Of a stretch of DNA of 64,000 nt, positions 21,109-31,464 are shown one piece after another. The first letter of the stretch is position 1. Every line of letters starts with the position of its first letter. The stretch spans positions 310,001 through 374,000 of the forward strand of contig NZ_ATKM01000011.1 of NCBI RefSeq assembly GCF_000418555.1, in the 5' to 3' direction. Under the pieces are notes generated by a model that saw only the letters and a list, made by a program, of their open reading frames with translations, searched no databases and was not told the DNA's origin. Both the position numbers and the translations under genes were made by a program. This DNA comes from Pseudomonas sp. P818. GTDB taxonomy: Bacteria; Pseudomonadota; Gammaproteobacteria; Pseudomonadales; Pseudomonadaceae.

Positions 21109-22590
21109 TCAGTGCAGGGTAGTCAACCCGGCATGCTGTACCAGTTCCAGCAGCGGCTGCGGGTAAACGCCGATGATGAAGGCGAGCAGAGCCACCACCA
21201 GCAACATGATGCCGCCGGCGCGCTGGCCCCAGTCGAAGGGGGCATCGTGGCGATGCAGATTGGGCTCGCGCATGAACAGGGTGACCATCACCCGCAGGTA
21301 ATAGAACACGCCGATGGCGCTGCCCAGCACCATAGCGCCGAGCAACCACCAGAGTTGCGCCTCGACACCAGCGGCGATCACGTAGAATTTGCCGATGAAG
21401 CCTGCGGTGAGCGGAATGCCGGCCAGCGACAGCATCATCACCGTGAGCACCGCGGTCAGGTACGGACGGCGCCAGAACAAGCCACGGTATTCGTACAGCG
21501 CATCGGCATCGCGGCCGCTGTAGGGCGTGGACATCAGGGTGATCACGCCGAAGGCGCCGAGGCTGGTCAGCACGTAGGTGGCCAGGTACACGCCCACGGC
21601 CTCCACGGCCAGGCCCTTGCTGGCGATCAGCGCCACCAGCAGATAACCGAAGTGGGCGATGGAGGAGTAACCCAGCAGGCGTTTGAGGTTGTTCTGCAGC
21701 AGGGCCAGCAGGTTGCCGAACAGGATCGAAGCGATGGCGATCAGGGTCAGCAGATCGCTCAGCCAGCCGCCGCTCATGGCCGGGGATATCTGGTACAGGC
21801 GCAGCAGTACGGCGAATACCGCCACCTTGCTGGCGGTAGCCAGGAAGGCTGCGACTGGCGCAGGAGCACCTTCATAGACGTCCGGCGTCCACAGGTGGAA
21901 GGGCACCAGCGACAGTTTGAAGGCCAGGCCGATCAGCATCATGCCGATGCCGATCTGCACCAGCTGGCTGCTTTCGCGCATCAGGCTGGCGCCGATATCG
22001 GCGAAGGCCAGGTTGCCTGACTCGGCGTACAGCAGCGCCATGCCGAACAGCAGGAAGGCGCTGCCTGCGGCCGACAGCACCATGTACTTGATGCCAGCCT
22101 CCAGCGAGCGCTTGTTGAAGAAGGCGTAGGCGATCATCCCGTAAGTGGGCACCGACAGCAGTTCCAGGCCGATGAACAGACCGGCCAGATGCTGCGCGCT
22201 GACCAGCACCAGGCCACCGGCCGCCGACAGCAGCACCAGCAGGTACAGTTCCTCGCGGTTGCCCGGATAGCCCTTGCCCGATGCGCCGCCCAGGTAGGCG
22301 TGGATCAGGGTGATGCAGGCCAGGCTGGCGGCCAGCACCAGGGCCATGTAGTAGCAAGCGAAGTTGTCGATCAGCAGCAGCGGGGTGACCGACAGCGGCG
22401 CCACCTCCAGGGCAGGGATCAGCGACAGCAGCGCCAGGTTCAGGCCGACCACCGAGAGGATGAAGGTCAGGGCGTGGTTGCGTTTGGCGGCGATGGCCAG
22501 CATCACCACGACGGCAGTGAGGCTGGTCACCAGCAGCGGCAGCAGGGCGATCAGGTGTTGCAGGGTGAATTCGACAGCGTGATGTTCCAT
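21109..22590 (-). CDS. nuoN: NADH-quinone oxidoreductase subunit N
   Basis: A 493-residue membrane-arm subunit of complex I, one of three antiporter-like proton-pumping subunits. It has about 14 hydrophobic helices. Key lysines in helices 7 and 8 are visible in [17 protein letters not shown] and [15 protein letters not shown], and [13 protein letters not shown] precedes the broken helix. It is the last gene of nuoA-N; a 19-bp gap separates it from nuoM, and the operon terminator follows directly. Length is normal for Pseudomonas. Confidence 0.95.
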   Translation of the reverse strand: MEHHAVEFTLQHLIALLPLLVTSLTAVVVMLAIAAKRNHALTFILSVVGLNLALLSLIPALEVAPLSVTPLLLIDNFACYYMALVLAASLACITLIHAYLGGASGKGYPGNREELYLLVLLSAAGGLVLVSAQHLAGLFIGLELLSVPTYGMIAYAFFNKRSLEAGIKYMVLSAAGSAFLLFGMALLYAESGNLAFADIGASLMRESSQLVQIGIGMMLIGLAFKLSLVPFHLWTPDVYEGAPAPVAAFLATASKVAVFAVLLRLYQISPAMSGGWLSDLLTLIAIASILFGNLLALLQNNLKRLLGYSSIAHFGYLLVALIASKGLAVEAVGVYLATYVLTSLGAFGVITLMSTPYSGRDADALYEYRGLFWRRPYLTAVLTVMMLSLAGIPLTAGFIGKFYVIAAGVEAQLWWLLGAMVLGSAIGVFYYLRVMVTLFMREPNLHRHDAPFDWGQRAGGIMLLVVALLAFIIGVYPQPLLELVQHAGLTTLH

Positions 22591-22609
22591 GAGTCTCTAA
22601 TCCTTACCC

Positions 22610-24139
22610 TTACCGGCCCGAGGCGAGTTGATCGAGGGCGCCTGCCATCCACTGCTGCACGCCATGCATGCTGGCCGCGGAGGTATCGAGCACCGGTTGC
22701 GGGTAAACGCCAAGCAGAATCAGCAGCACGCCAAGGCCGAGTACCATGGCCAGCTCACGGGCTTTAAGGCCCGGTAGCGGCGCCTCCTGTTGCACCGGGC
22801 CGAAGTAGGCGCGGTGGATCATCGCCAGGGCGTACACCGAGCCGAGCACCAGGCCGGTGGCGGCCAGCACCACGACCCAGGGCGCGCTGGGGAAGCTGCC
22901 GATCAGGATGAGGAATTCACCGACGAAGTTGCCGGTGCCTGGCAGACCCAGCGCGGCGGCGGCGAAGAACAGGCTGATGGCCGGCAGCCAGGGCATGCGC
23001 GCCCAGATGCCGCCCATCTGGCGCAGGTCACGGGTGTGCACGCGCTCGTAGAGCTGGCCGCAGAGGATGAACAGTGCAGCAGCGGACAGGCCGTGGGCAA
23101 CCATCTGTACCACCGCGCCCTGCAGGGCGATCTGGCTGCCCGAATAGATGGCGATCAGCACGAAGCCCATGTGCGACACGCTGGAGTAGGCCACCAGGCG
23201 CTTGATGTCGGTCTGCGCGAACGACAGCAGGGCGCCGTAGACGATGGCGAACACGCCGAGCCACTGGGCGATGGGGGCGAACTCTGCCGAGGCGTTGGGG
23301 AACAGCGGCAGGGCGAAGCGCAGCAGGCCGTAGGCGGCTGTTTTCAGCAGGATGCCGGCCAGGTCCACCGAGCCGGCGGTGGGTGCCTGGGCGTGGGCGT
23401 CCGGCAGCCAGGAGTGCACCGGTACCACCGGGAACTTCACCGCGAAGGCGACGAAGAAACCGAGCATCAGCAAGTATTCGGTGCCTGGCGCCAGTTGGGT
23501 CTTCAGCAGGTCGGCGTAGTTGAAGCTGAGCACGCCGGTCTGGTTGAAGTGCACGAACACCAGGGCCAGGATCGATACCAGCATGATCAGGCCGCTGGCC
23601 TGGGTGAAGATGAAGAACTTGGTGGCGGCGGTGATGCGGGTGCGGCCGTCGCTGCCGCTATGACCCCAGAGCGCGATGAGGAAGTACATCGGCACCAGCA
23701 TCATTTCCCAGAAGAAGAAGAACAGGAACAGGTCGACGGCGAGGAACACGCCGACCACGCCACCGAGAATCCACATCAGGTTGAGGTGGAAGAAGCCGAC
23801 GCGGTGCTGGATCTCGTTCCACGAGCACAGTACCGACAGCACACCGAGCAGGCCGGTGAGCACCACCATCAGCACCGACAGGCCGTCCATCGCCAGGTGG
23901 ATGGTGATCCCCAGACGCGGGATCCAGTCGATGACGAACTCGTGGGCCCAGCGCGGGCCACCGTCCGGCGCCGGCGCCAGGGTGAAGTCACCGCTAACCC
24001 ACAGCCACAGGCTCAGGCCGAACAGCAGGCCCATGGTGAGCAGGGCGATCCAGCGCGGCAGGACATGGCCGAAGCGCTCGCCTTGCCAGCACAGCAGGCC
24101 ACCGATGAAGGGAATCAGGATTAGCCAGGGCAGAATCAT
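22610..24139 (-). CDS. nuoM: NADH-quinone oxidoreductase subunit M
   Basis: A 509-residue antiporter-like subunit of the complex I membrane arm. It contains FFVAFAVKFPVVPVHSWLPDAH, with the conserved pump lysine, and AYSSVSHMGFVLIAI. The frame is open to 24265, but ATG at 24139 (MILPWLIL) is the family start; the upstream in-frame codons lie in the repeat element between nuoL and nuoM. Its ribosome-binding site AAGGA lies just outside the element's outer inverted-repeat arm. It is the only nuo gene whose upstream neighbour is far away (271 bp). Confidence 0.95.
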   Translation of the reverse strand: MILPWLILIPFIGGLLCWQGERFGHVLPRWIALLTMGLLFGLSLWLWVSGDFTLAPAPDGGPRWAHEFVIDWIPRLGITIHLAMDGLSVLMVVLTGLLGVLSVLCSWNEIQHRVGFFHLNLMWILGGVVGVFLAVDLFLFFFFWEMMLVPMYFLIALWGHSGSDGRTRITAATKFFIFTQASGLIMLVSILALVFVHFNQTGVLSFNYADLLKTQLAPGTEYLLMLGFFVAFAVKFPVVPVHSWLPDAHAQAPTAGSVDLAGILLKTAAYGLLRFALPLFPNASAEFAPIAQWLGVFAIVYGALLSFAQTDIKRLVAYSSVSHMGFVLIAIYSGSQIALQGAVVQMVAHGLSAAALFILCGQLYERVHTRDLRQMGGIWARMPWLPAISLFFAAAALGLPGTGNFVGEFLILIGSFPSAPWVVVLAATGLVLGSVYALAMIHRAYFGPVQQEAPLPGLKARELAMVLGLGVLLILLGVYPQPVLDTSAASMHGVQQWMAGALDQLASGR

Positions 24140-24156
24140 GACAGGCTGTTTTCCTT

Positions 24157-24422
24157 GGGGTCTATTGACGTTTCGACACGAGCCGCGTTGCTGCGCGAAA
24201 TAGCGCCAGGCAAGGCGTAGGGCGCCGGTAATGGTGTTCCCTTGCCAAGTCCTGCAACGCAGCATGGCGCTATTTGGCGCGCAACCCGAAGGGCCGGGCC
24301 CGTTTTTGCGCGCTGCTGCGTTACTCGTCGTTCATTTGGAGCGACCAAACTTCTCTCCTCGTGCCTTGCCCCGCGCAAAAACGGGCTCCGGCGCGGCCGT
24401 GTGCGAAACATCAATAGACCCC
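24157..24422. repeat. Nested-inverted-repeat element between nuoL and nuoM
   Basis: Outer arms at 24157-24180 and 24398-24422 are inverted copies (GGGGTCTATTGA, then GTTTCG and CACG) with one mismatch and a 1-nt gap. Inside are two further stems. The first joins 24187-24215 with 24240-24285 and shares AAATAGCGCCA and GGCAAGG. The second is a perfect 15-bp stem, GCCCGTTTTTGCGCG at 24298-24312 and its complement at 24372-24386. The nuoL stop codon and its last three codons lie in the outer arm. No ORF or target-site duplication is evident. It looks like a mobile MITE-like or structured regulatory element inserted in an otherwise compact operon. Confidence 0.75.
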
Positions 24423-26270
24423 ACCAAGAAAGAGGATGGCGGCGAGCACCAGCACGGCGCCCCCGGCGATCGAAGCGGCGTACCAGCGCACCTGACCGGT
24501 TTCGCTGCGCACCAGTGCGGCGTTGCCACCGCGCGCAAGCAGCGGAATCAGGCCGATGCTGCGGTCGATGGGGTCGCGGCGCAGCAGGTGGCAGAGCGCC
24601 AGGTAGGGGCGCACGAACAGCTTGTCGTAGAGCCAGTCGAAGCCCCAGGCAGCGAACCACAGGGCGCTCAGCAGGCGGCCTGGTGCGCTCTGCGCCACGG
24701 CCGAGGCGACGCGGCGCTGGCCGAGGAAGAGCAGGGCGGCGATGACGATGCCGCTCACCGCGATCAGCCCCGAGAGCAGTTCCAGGCTGTGCTTGGCCTC
24801 GCCACCAGCATGGCCGGCGCTTTCCGGCAGCACCCCAGCCAGCGGCGGAGTGATCCAGGCGCCGATGAAGGTGGACAGCACGATCAGCACCATCAGCGGC
24901 AGGTTGTGGGCGATGCCATGGCCTGCGTGCGCCTCGGTCTTCTGCTCGCCGTGGAAGGCGATGAAGATCAGGCGGAAGGTGTAGATCGAGGTCAGGAAGG
25001 CACCGACCAGGCCGGCGTAGAGCAGCTCGCTGTTGCCGCTGGCGAAGGCTTCCCAGAGGATTTCGTCCTTGGAGTAGAAGCCGGCGGTCAGCAGCGGCAG
25101 GGCGGCCAGGGCCGCACCGCCGACGACGAAGCTGGCGTAGGCCAGCGGCAGCTTCTTCCACAGCCCGCCCATCCTGAAGATGTTCTGCTCGTGGTGGCAG
25201 GCGTGGATCACCGCACCGGAGGCGAGGAACAGCAGGGCCTTGAAGAAGGCGTGGGTCATCAGGTGGAAGATCGCCGCATCCCAGGCGCCGACGCCCAGGG
25301 CCAGGAACATGTAGCCGATCTGGCTCATGGTGGAATAGGCGAGGATGCGCTTGATGTCGGTCTGCACCAGCGCGGCGAAGCCGGCCAGTACCAGGGTAAC
25401 GCCGCCGACGATGCCGACCAGTTCGAGAATCTCCGGGGTCAGCAGGAACAGGCCGTGGGTACGGGCGATCAGGTAGACGCCGGCGGTGACCATGGTCGCC
25501 GCGTGGATCAGCGCCGACACCGGGGTTGGGCCGGCCATGGCGTCGGCCAGCCAGGTCTGCAGCGGCAACTGGGCGGACTTGCCCACCGCACCGCCCAGCA
25601 GCATCAGGGTGGCCAGCCACAGCCAGGTGTCGCCGGCCGCATATTTCTGCGGCGCCAGCACCATCAGCTCCTGGATGTTCAGGGTGCCGAGGTTGATGAA
25701 CAGCAGGAACATGCCAATCATCAGGAACACGTCGCCGACGCGGGTGACGATGAACGCCTTGAGCGCCGCATTACCGTTGGGTACGTGCTTGTAGTAGAAG
25801 CCGATCAGCAGGTACGAGCACAGGCCCACGCCTTCCCAGCCGAAGAACAGCACCAGCAGGTTGTCGCCCAGTACCAGCAACAACATGCTGAAGATGAACA
25901 GGTTGGTGTAGGCGAAGAAGCGCGAATAGCCTTCTTCACCGCGCATGTACCAACTGGCGAACAGGTGGATCAGGAAGCCCACGCCGGTGACCACGCCGAG
26001 CATGGTCACGGACAGGCCGTCCAGATGCAGAGTGAAGCTCGGCGCCAGGCCTTCGACGCTCATCCACTGCCACAGGGTCAGGCTGTAGGCGCCGCCGGCC
26101 GGCGGGTTGCCGAGGAACGCGGCGATGACCCAGGCAGCGCTGGCGGCGGCCAGGCCGATGGAGCCGACCCCGATCACTGCGCTGGTGTTTTCCGAGAAGC
26201 GTCCGCGCGAGAAGGCCAGCAGCAGCCAGCCGAGCAGCGGGAAGAATAGAGTCAGGGCTAGAAGGTTCAT
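24411..26270 (-). CDS. nuoL: NADH-quinone oxidoreductase subunit L
   Basis: A 619-residue distal membrane-arm subunit of complex I with about 16 helices, including the long lateral helix and terminal anchor at the C-terminus. The pump motifs [20 protein letters not shown] and [12 protein letters not shown] are present. The start at 26270 overlaps the nuoK stop (ATGA). The final residues GVY and the TGA are encoded by the outer arm of the repeat element at 24157-24422, so the very C-terminus may have been altered by its insertion. Otherwise intact. Confidence 0.95.
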   Translation of the reverse strand: MNLLALTLFFPLLGWLLLAFSRGRFSENTSAVIGVGSIGLAAASAAWVIAAFLGNPPAGGAYSLTLWQWMSVEGLAPSFTLHLDGLSVTMLGVVTGVGFLIHLFASWYMRGEEGYSRFFAYTNLFIFSMLLLVLGDNLLVLFFGWEGVGLCSYLLIGFYYKHVPNGNAALKAFIVTRVGDVFLMIGMFLLFINLGTLNIQELMVLAPQKYAAGDTWLWLATLMLLGGAVGKSAQLPLQTWLADAMAGPTPVSALIHAATMVTAGVYLIARTHGLFLLTPEILELVGIVGGVTLVLAGFAALVQTDIKRILAYSTMSQIGYMFLALGVGAWDAAIFHLMTHAFFKALLFLASGAVIHACHHEQNIFRMGGLWKKLPLAYASFVVGGAALAALPLLTAGFYSKDEILWEAFASGNSELLYAGLVGAFLTSIYTFRLIFIAFHGEQKTEAHAGHGIAHNLPLMVLIVLSTFIGAWITPPLAGVLPESAGHAGGEAKHSLELLSGLIAVSGIVIAALLFLGQRRVASAVAQSAPGRLLSALWFAAWGFDWLYDKLFVRPYLALCHLLRRDPIDRSIGLIPLLARGGNAALVRSETGQVRWYAASIAGGAVLVLAAILFLGGVY

Positions 26271-26575
26271 CCGCGCATCTCGCTGGCAGCGTCGATATCC
26301 AGAGTGTTGAAGCGGCGATACAGCTGCAGCAGGATCGCCAGGCCGATGCTGGCCTCGGCGGCTGCCAGGGTGATCACCAGAATGAACATCACCTGGCCGT
26401 CAGCCGCGCCCCAACGGGCGCCGGCGACGACGAAGGCCAGTGCAGCGGCGTTCATCATCACTTCCAGGCTCATCAGGATGAACAGGATGTTGCGCCGCAC
26501 CATCAGGCCCACCAGGCCGATGCAGAACAGCACGCCGGCCAGGGCCAGGCCGTGTTCGAGTGGGATTCCAGTCAT
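26267..26575 (-). CDS. nuoK: NADH-quinone oxidoreductase subunit K
   Basis: A 102-residue, three-helix membrane subunit of complex I. Conserved membrane glutamates, important for proton transfer, are in [15 protein letters not shown] (helix 2) and [13 protein letters not shown] (helix 3). ATG at 26575 overlaps the nuoJ stop by 4 bp, and its own stop overlaps nuoL. A longer upstream frame to 26824 is a shadow of nuoJ. Confidence 0.96.
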   Translation of the reverse strand: MTGIPLEHGLALAGVLFCIGLVGLMVRRNILFILMSLEVMMNAAALAFVVAGARWGAADGQVMFILVITLAAAEASIGLAILLQLYRRFNTLDIDAASEMRG

Positions 26576-27081
26576 GCGGTGGGCTCCTTGGCGTCGTGGC
26601 GGCCCAGGTGGTAGGCGGCGACCAGTGCGGCGAGCAACAGCATGGAGGCCAGCTCCACCGCCAGCAGATAGGGGCCGAACAGGCTGATGCCGACGGCCTT
26701 GGCTTCCACCGTGGTGTGGCCGATATGGGCGTCGCTGACATGGTTCAGCAGCACATAGAGCAGCTGGCCGAGTAGCAGGGCGCTGAGGATTGCCGGGCCG
26801 ACCCAGATGCCGGGCGTCAGCCACTTGCGCTCCTGCTCGGCGGCAGCCGGGCCGAGGTTGAGCATCATCACCACGAATACGAACAGCACCATGATCGCGC
26901 CGGCGTAGACGATGATTTCCAGCGCGCCGGCAAAGGGCGCACCGAGGGCAAAGAACACCATCGACACCGCCAACAGCGAGACGATGAGGTAGAGCAGGGC
27001 ATGCACCGGGTTGGTATTGGTAACCACCCCAACCGTTGCTGCCACCGCCACACCGGCGGCGAAGTAGAACGCGAATTCCAT
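26572..27081 (-). CDS. nuoJ: NADH-quinone oxidoreductase subunit J
   Basis: A 169-residue subunit with five transmembrane helices. The conserved helix-3 motif [20 protein letters not shown], with its pi-bulge tyrosine, is present; it lies at the hinge that couples quinone reduction to pumping. ATG at 27081 ([10 protein letters not shown]) is chosen. An in-frame extension to 27234 crosses a C-rich hairpin repeat and the end of nuoI and is not credible. Confidence 0.95.
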   Translation of the reverse strand: MEFAFYFAAGVAVAATVGVVTNTNPVHALLYLIVSLLAVSMVFFALGAPFAGALEIIVYAGAIMVLFVFVVMMLNLGPAAAEQERKWLTPGIWVGPAILSALLLGQLLYVLLNHVSDAHIGHTTVEAKAVGISLFGPYLLAVELASMLLLAALVAAYHLGRHDAKEPTA

Positions 27082-27099
27082 CAGAAGCTCCTCATTGCA

Positions 27100-27125
27100 C
27101 CCCTCGCCCGCTTGCGGGAGAGGGG
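27100..27125. repeat. C-rich hairpin repeat between nuoI and nuoJ
   Basis: CCCCTCGCCCGC and GCGGGAGAGGGG are near-perfect inverted arms around a TT centre. A hairpin of the same style occurs at 39001-39024, so this is probably a dispersed intergenic repeat. Confidence 0.6.
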
Positions 27126-27148
27126 CTGGGGGAGAGGGTAAGAACGGG

Positions 27149-27697
27149 TCATGGCAACAAACTCTTGACGTTGATCGGCTCGGCCTCGTTCTGCGCGGCG
27201 CCCTTGGGCTTGCCGGCGATGGCCATACCGGCAACGCGGTAGAAGTTGTAGTCCGGGTTCTTGCCGGGGCCGCTGATCAGCAGGTCTTCCTTCTCGTACA
27301 CCAGATCCTGACGCTTGAACTCGCCCATCTCGAAATCGGGGGTGAGCTGGATCGCGGTGGTCGGGCAGGCTTCCTCGCACAGGCCGCAGAAGATGCAGCG
27401 CGAGAAGTTGATGCGGAAGAACTCCGGGTACCAGCGCCCGTCGTCGGTCTCGGCCTTCTGCAGCGAGATGCAGCCCACCGGGCAGGCCACGGCGCACAGG
27501 TTGCAGGCCACGCAGCGTTCCTCGCCGTCGGGGTCGCGGGTCAGGACGATGCGGCCACGGTAGCGCGGTGGCAGGTAGACCGGTTCTTCCGGGTATTGCA
27601 GGGTGTCGCGCTTGCGAAAGCCATGGCTGAACACCATGACCAGGCTGCGCAGTTGGGTGGCAGTGCCAACCAGGATGTCCCAGATGTACTTGAACAT
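27149..27697 (-). CDS. nuoI: NADH-quinone oxidoreductase subunit I (two 4Fe-4S)
   Basis: A 182-residue ferredoxin-like subunit of the peripheral arm that carries clusters N6a and N6b and passes electrons toward NuoB. Both CxxCxxCxxxC motifs are complete: Cys62, 65, 68 and 72, then Cys101, 104, 107 and 111, each followed by proline. It is followed by nuoJ after a 67-bp gap holding a hairpin repeat and preceded by nuoH at 11 bp. Confidence 0.96.
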   Translation of the reverse strand: MFKYIWDILVGTATQLRSLVMVFSHGFRKRDTLQYPEEPVYLPPRYRGRIVLTRDPDGEERCVACNLCAVACPVGCISLQKAETDDGRWYPEFFRINFSRCIFCGLCEEACPTTAIQLTPDFEMGEFKRQDLVYEKEDLLISGPGKNPDYNFYRVAGMAIAGKPKGAAQNEAEPINVKSLLP

Positions 27698-27708
27698 TGC
27701 TTTTCTCC

Positions 27709-28701
27709 TTACTGGGCCGTAGCCAGCACCAGGGCGCCGGTCACCAGCAGGTTGATCAGGGTCAGCGGCAGGCAGAACTTCCAGCTGAAGGCCATGACCT
27801 GGTCATAGCGCGGGCGTGGGATCGACGCGCGCAGCAGGATGAAGATCATGATGAAGAAGGCCGTTTTCAGCGCGAACCAGAAGAACGGAATCTGCGGCAG
27901 GATGCCGAACGGGCCATGCCAGCCACCGAAGAACAGGGTTACCAGCAAGGCCGACACGGTGACGATGGCCACGTATTCGCCAACGAAGAACATGCCCCAT
28001 TTCATGCCGGCATATTCGATGTGGTAACCATCGGCCAGCTCCTGCTCGGCTTCCGGCTGGTCGAAGGGGTGACGGTGGGTCACGGCGACGGCGGCGATGA
28101 AGAAGGTACAGAAGCCGAAGAACTGCGGAATGATGAACCACAGGTTCTGCGCCTGGTAGTCGACGATGTCGCGCATGTTGAACGAGCCGACCTGCGCCAC
28201 CACGCCCATCAGCGCCAGGGCCAGGAACACCTCGTAGGAGATGGTCTGGGCCGAGGCACGCAGGCTGCCGAGCAGGGCGAACTTGTTGTTGCTCGACCAG
28301 CCCGCGAACAGCACCGCGTACACCGAAAGCCCCGCCATGGCGAAGAAGAACAGGATGCCGATGTTCAGATCCGCCACGCCCCAGGTCGGGGTGATGGGGA
28401 TGATGGCGAAGGCCATCAGCATCGCCGAGAAGGCGATCATCGGCGCCAGGATGAAGATGAACCTGTCGGCGAACGGCGGCGTCCAGTCCTCCTTGAAGAA
28501 CATCTTGATCATGTCGGCGGCGATCTGGAACATGCCGAACGGCCCCACGCGGTTGGGGCCGTAGCGGTCCTGCCACCAGCCGAGCAGACGGCGCTCGATG
28601 AAGCTCAGCAGCGCGCCGCAGACCACCACCACCAGCAGGATGACGATGGCCTTGAGTACCGCGATGACGATCTCGATCAGTTCGGGCGTCAACCAGCTCA
28701 T
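27709..28701 (-). CDS. nuoH: NADH-quinone oxidoreductase subunit H
   Basis: A 330-residue membrane subunit with eight or nine helices. It forms most of the quinone-access chamber where the peripheral and membrane arms meet. Conserved charged stretches are [20 protein letters not shown] near residue 50, the [18 protein letters not shown] loop near 210 and RPRYDQVM near 300. The start overlaps the nuoG stop by 4 bp. Confidence 0.96.
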   Translation of the reverse strand: MSWLTPELIEIVIAVLKAIVILLVVVVCGALLSFIERRLLGWWQDRYGPNRVGPFGMFQIAADMIKMFFKEDWTPPFADRFIFILAPMIAFSAMLMAFAIIPITPTWGVADLNIGILFFFAMAGLSVYAVLFAGWSSNNKFALLGSLRASAQTISYEVFLALALMGVVAQVGSFNMRDIVDYQAQNLWFIIPQFFGFCTFFIAAVAVTHRHPFDQPEAEQELADGYHIEYAGMKWGMFFVGEYVAIVTVSALLVTLFFGGWHGPFGILPQIPFFWFALKTAFFIMIFILLRASIPRPRYDQVMAFSWKFCLPLTLINLLVTGALVLATAQ

Positions 28702-31406
28702 TGCACGGCCTCCTGCAGCAGGGTCACGCTGGCGCCGGCGAGCGTCGGCGCAATGCCTGGCAAGCCAACCGGCAAGCCGACCAGACCGATGGCCAGGTCA
28801 TCGCGCACCTTGAGCGGCAGGCGCAGCGCCTGGCCGTTGACGCGCAGGGCCAGCAGCGCGCCGTCGTTCACCCCCAGACGGGCCGCTTCATCGCGGGCCA
28901 GGGCCACATAAGGCTCGGGCATGCGCTCCTGAATCGGTTTGGCGCGCGCGGAGTTTTCCTCGCTGCCGAACAGGTGGTGCAGCGGCGCCACCTGCCAGGT
29001 GCCGGCTGCCGGGTTGAACGCGGCGTTCACGGCGAACCAGGGCAGGGCGTTGCCGGCAGCTTCCAGCAGGCGTACGCCGGGGTCGCCGGCGCGCAGGTGC
29101 CCGCCGACCTCGTCCTGGAACTTGTTCCAGGCCTGTGGCGAGTTCCAGCCCGGCGACCAGGCGAACGGAATCTGCTGCCGGGCTTCCTTGCTGCCGGCGT
29201 AGCCTTCCATGGAGAAGGCGAAAGCGGTGTCCTGATCCTGCGGCTGACGCGGCTCGTGCACGCTGATATTGGCGCGCATGGCGGTGCGGCCGCTGTAGCG
29301 GTGCGGCTCGCGGGCAAGCTTGAGGCCCTTGATGCGGAACGAGGCGCTCGGCGCGGCGTCCTTGATCCCGGCCAGCAGCGGGTTGCTGGCGGCGCAGGCT
29401 GCGGTGACCTGATCCAGTTGCGTCCAGTCCACGGCCTTGCCCTGCAGGGTGCTGTGCAGCGCGTGCAGCCAGCGCCAGCCTTCACGGATCAGAATATTGC
29501 TGTCGTAGTAGCTCGGCTCATAGACCTGGAAGAAGCGCTGGGCGCGGCCTTCGAGGCTGACCAGGGTTCCGTCGCCTTCGGCGAAGCTGGCCGCCGGCAG
29601 TAGCAGGTGGGCGCGTTCGCTGGTGGCGTTGTGCTGGTGATCGGCGACGATCACCGTCTGTGCGGCGCCGAGCGCTGCATCCACCTTGGCGGCATCGGCG
29701 CGGCGGTACAGGTCGTTTTCCAGCACGATCACGGCATCGGCCTGGCCGTTGCTCAGAGCATCGAGTGCGGCATCGACGGAGTCGCCACCGAGCAGCGCCA
29801 GCCCCAGGCTGTTGGCCTCGGGCACCACCAGGCTCAGCGAGCCGTTCTTCTCGCGGTTCTTCAGCGCGCTGGCGATATTGGCGGCGGCTTCGATCAGGGC
29901 CTTGTCGCCCAGTGAGGCGCCGGAGACGATCAGCGGGCGCTTGGCATTGATCAGGGCATCGGCGATGCGCTGCACCAGTTCGTCGGCTTCGGCGTCCAGG
30001 CCATCGACGGCCGGTGCGCTCGGGTCGATGGCGTGGGCCACGGCGAAACCGATACGGGCCAGGTCGGCCGGCGCGGCGTGCACGCACTGCTCGGCGATAT
30101 CGTCGAGGCGGGTTTCAGCGACGCTGGCGATGAACAGCGGGTGCAGCGCGTGCTGGGCGACGTTCTGCACCGCCGCCATATGCCAGTCCTGAATCCGTGC
30201 ACCGGCAGCGATTTCGGTGGCCTTGCCCTTGACCGCCTGGCGCAGGGCCAGGGCCAGGCGTGCGGCGGTCTGGGTCAGGTCTTCGCCGAGGACGAAGATG
30301 GCGTCGTGCAACTCCACGTCGCGCAGGGTCGGGGTCGGCAGCGGGCCGTTTTGCAGGATGTCGCGAATCAGGCGGATATTGGCCAGTTCGCTGGCGGCGA
30401 TGCCGCTGTAGTAGTTGCTGGCACCCACCAGTTCGCGCAGGGCGAAGTTGGCTTCGAGGCTGGCGCGCGGCGAGCCAATGCCGATCACGCGTTTGCCCTT
30501 GAGCAGCTCGGCGGCCTTGTCCAGCGCGGCATCGATGCCGATGGCCTGGCCGGCCAGCAGCGGCTGACGCGGTCGGTCTTCGCGGTTGACGTAGCCATAG
30601 CCGAAGCGGCCACGGTCGCAGAGGAAGTACTGGTTGACCGAGCCGTTGAAGCGGTTCTCGATGCGGCGCAGCTCGCCGTAGCGCTCACCGGGGCTGATGT
30701 TGCAGCCGCTGGAGCAGCCATGGCAGATGCTCGGGGCGAACTGCATGTCCCACTTGCGGTTGTAGCGCTCGGAGTGGGTCTTGTCGGTGAACACGCCGGT
30801 GGGGCAGACCTCCACCAGGTTGCCGGAAAACTCGCTTTCCAGCGTGCCATCTTCGACACGACCGAAGTACACGTTGTCGTGCGCGCCGTAGACGCCCAGG
30901 TCGGTGCCGCCGGCGTAGTCCTTGTAGTAGCGCACGCAGCGGTAGCAGGCGATGCAGCGGTTCATCTCGTGGGCGATGAAGGGACCCAGCTCCTGGTTCT
31001 GGTGGGTGCGCTTGGTAAAGCGATAGCGGCGGGCGTTATGCCCGGTCATCACCGTCATGTCCTGCAGGTGGCAGTGACCGCCTTCCTCGCACACCGGGCA
31101 GTCGTGCGGGTGGTTGGTCATCAGCCATTCGACGACGCTGGCGCGAAATTGCTTGGCTTCTTCGTCGTCAATGGAAATCCAGGTGTTGTCGGTGGCGGGT
31201 GTCATGCAGGACATGACCAGACGACCACGGGTGTCGTTCTCGTCGTTGTACTGCTTGACCGCGCACTGCCGGCACGCACCGACGCTGCCAAGCGCCGGAT
31301 GCCAGCAGAAGTAGGGGATATCGAGTCCGAGGGACAGGCAGGCCTGCAGGAGGTTGTCTGCTCCGTCGACTTCGAGATCTTTACCGTCTACGTGGATAGT
31401 GGCCAT
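28698..31406 (-). CDS. nuoG: NADH-quinone oxidoreductase subunit G
   Basis: A 902-residue iron-sulfur subunit of the peripheral arm. It has an N-terminal 2Fe-2S ferredoxin domain ([15 protein letters not shown] at about 34-48), the His/Cys cluster motif [15 protein letters not shown] near 100, two-cluster motifs starting [10 protein letters not shown] near 150, and a molybdopterin-oxidoreductase-like body. It also has the extra cluster motif CHGCSSGCN near 230, known as N7 in E. coli-type enzymes. The body has no cofactor role in this family. The gap to nuoF is 58 bp, one of the larger gaps in the operon. Confidence 0.96.
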   Translation of the reverse strand: MATIHVDGKDLEVDGADNLLQACLSLGLDIPYFCWHPALGSVGACRQCAVKQYNDENDTRGRLVMSCMTPATDNTWISIDDEEAKQFRASVVEWLMTNHPHDCPVCEEGGHCHLQDMTVMTGHNARRYRFTKRTHQNQELGPFIAHEMNRCIACYRCVRYYKDYAGGTDLGVYGAHDNVYFGRVEDGTLESEFSGNLVEVCPTGVFTDKTHSERYNRKWDMQFAPSICHGCSSGCNISPGERYGELRRIENRFNGSVNQYFLCDRGRFGYGYVNREDRPRQPLLAGQAIGIDAALDKAAELLKGKRVIGIGSPRASLEANFALRELVGASNYYSGIAASELANIRLIRDILQNGPLPTPTLRDVELHDAIFVLGEDLTQTAARLALALRQAVKGKATEIAAGARIQDWHMAAVQNVAQHALHPLFIASVAETRLDDIAEQCVHAAPADLARIGFAVAHAIDPSAPAVDGLDAEADELVQRIADALINAKRPLIVSGASLGDKALIEAAANIASALKNREKNGSLSLVVPEANSLGLALLGGDSVDAALDALSNGQADAVIVLENDLYRRADAAKVDAALGAAQTVIVADHQHNATSERAHLLLPAASFAEGDGTLVSLEGRAQRFFQVYEPSYYDSNILIREGWRWLHALHSTLQGKAVDWTQLDQVTAACAASNPLLAGIKDAAPSASFRIKGLKLAREPHRYSGRTAMRANISVHEPRQPQDQDTAFAFSMEGYAGSKEARQQIPFAWSPGWNSPQAWNKFQDEVGGHLRAGDPGVRLLEAAGNALPWFAVNAAFNPAAGTWQVAPLHHLFGSEENSARAKPIQERMPEPYVALARDEAARLGVNDGALLALRVNGQALRLPLKVRDDLAIGLVGLPVGLPGIAPTLAGASVTLLQEAVQ

Positions 31407-31464
31407 TTCTTTGAGTCTTCGTTTACCCGCTGGTTAAAGCGGCTGGCTAAGGGAATTCGTCTGT

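Noticed and set aside
24332..24538. Small minus-strand ORF spanning the nuoL end and the repeat element
   Set aside because: It overlaps nuoL in another frame and has no ribosome-binding site; its coding is accidental.
24231..26249. 672-residue plus-strand ORF antisense to nuoL
   Set aside because: It is a high-GC shadow: Gln/Glu/Gly/Val-rich sequence with no domain, exactly opposite a fully conserved gene.
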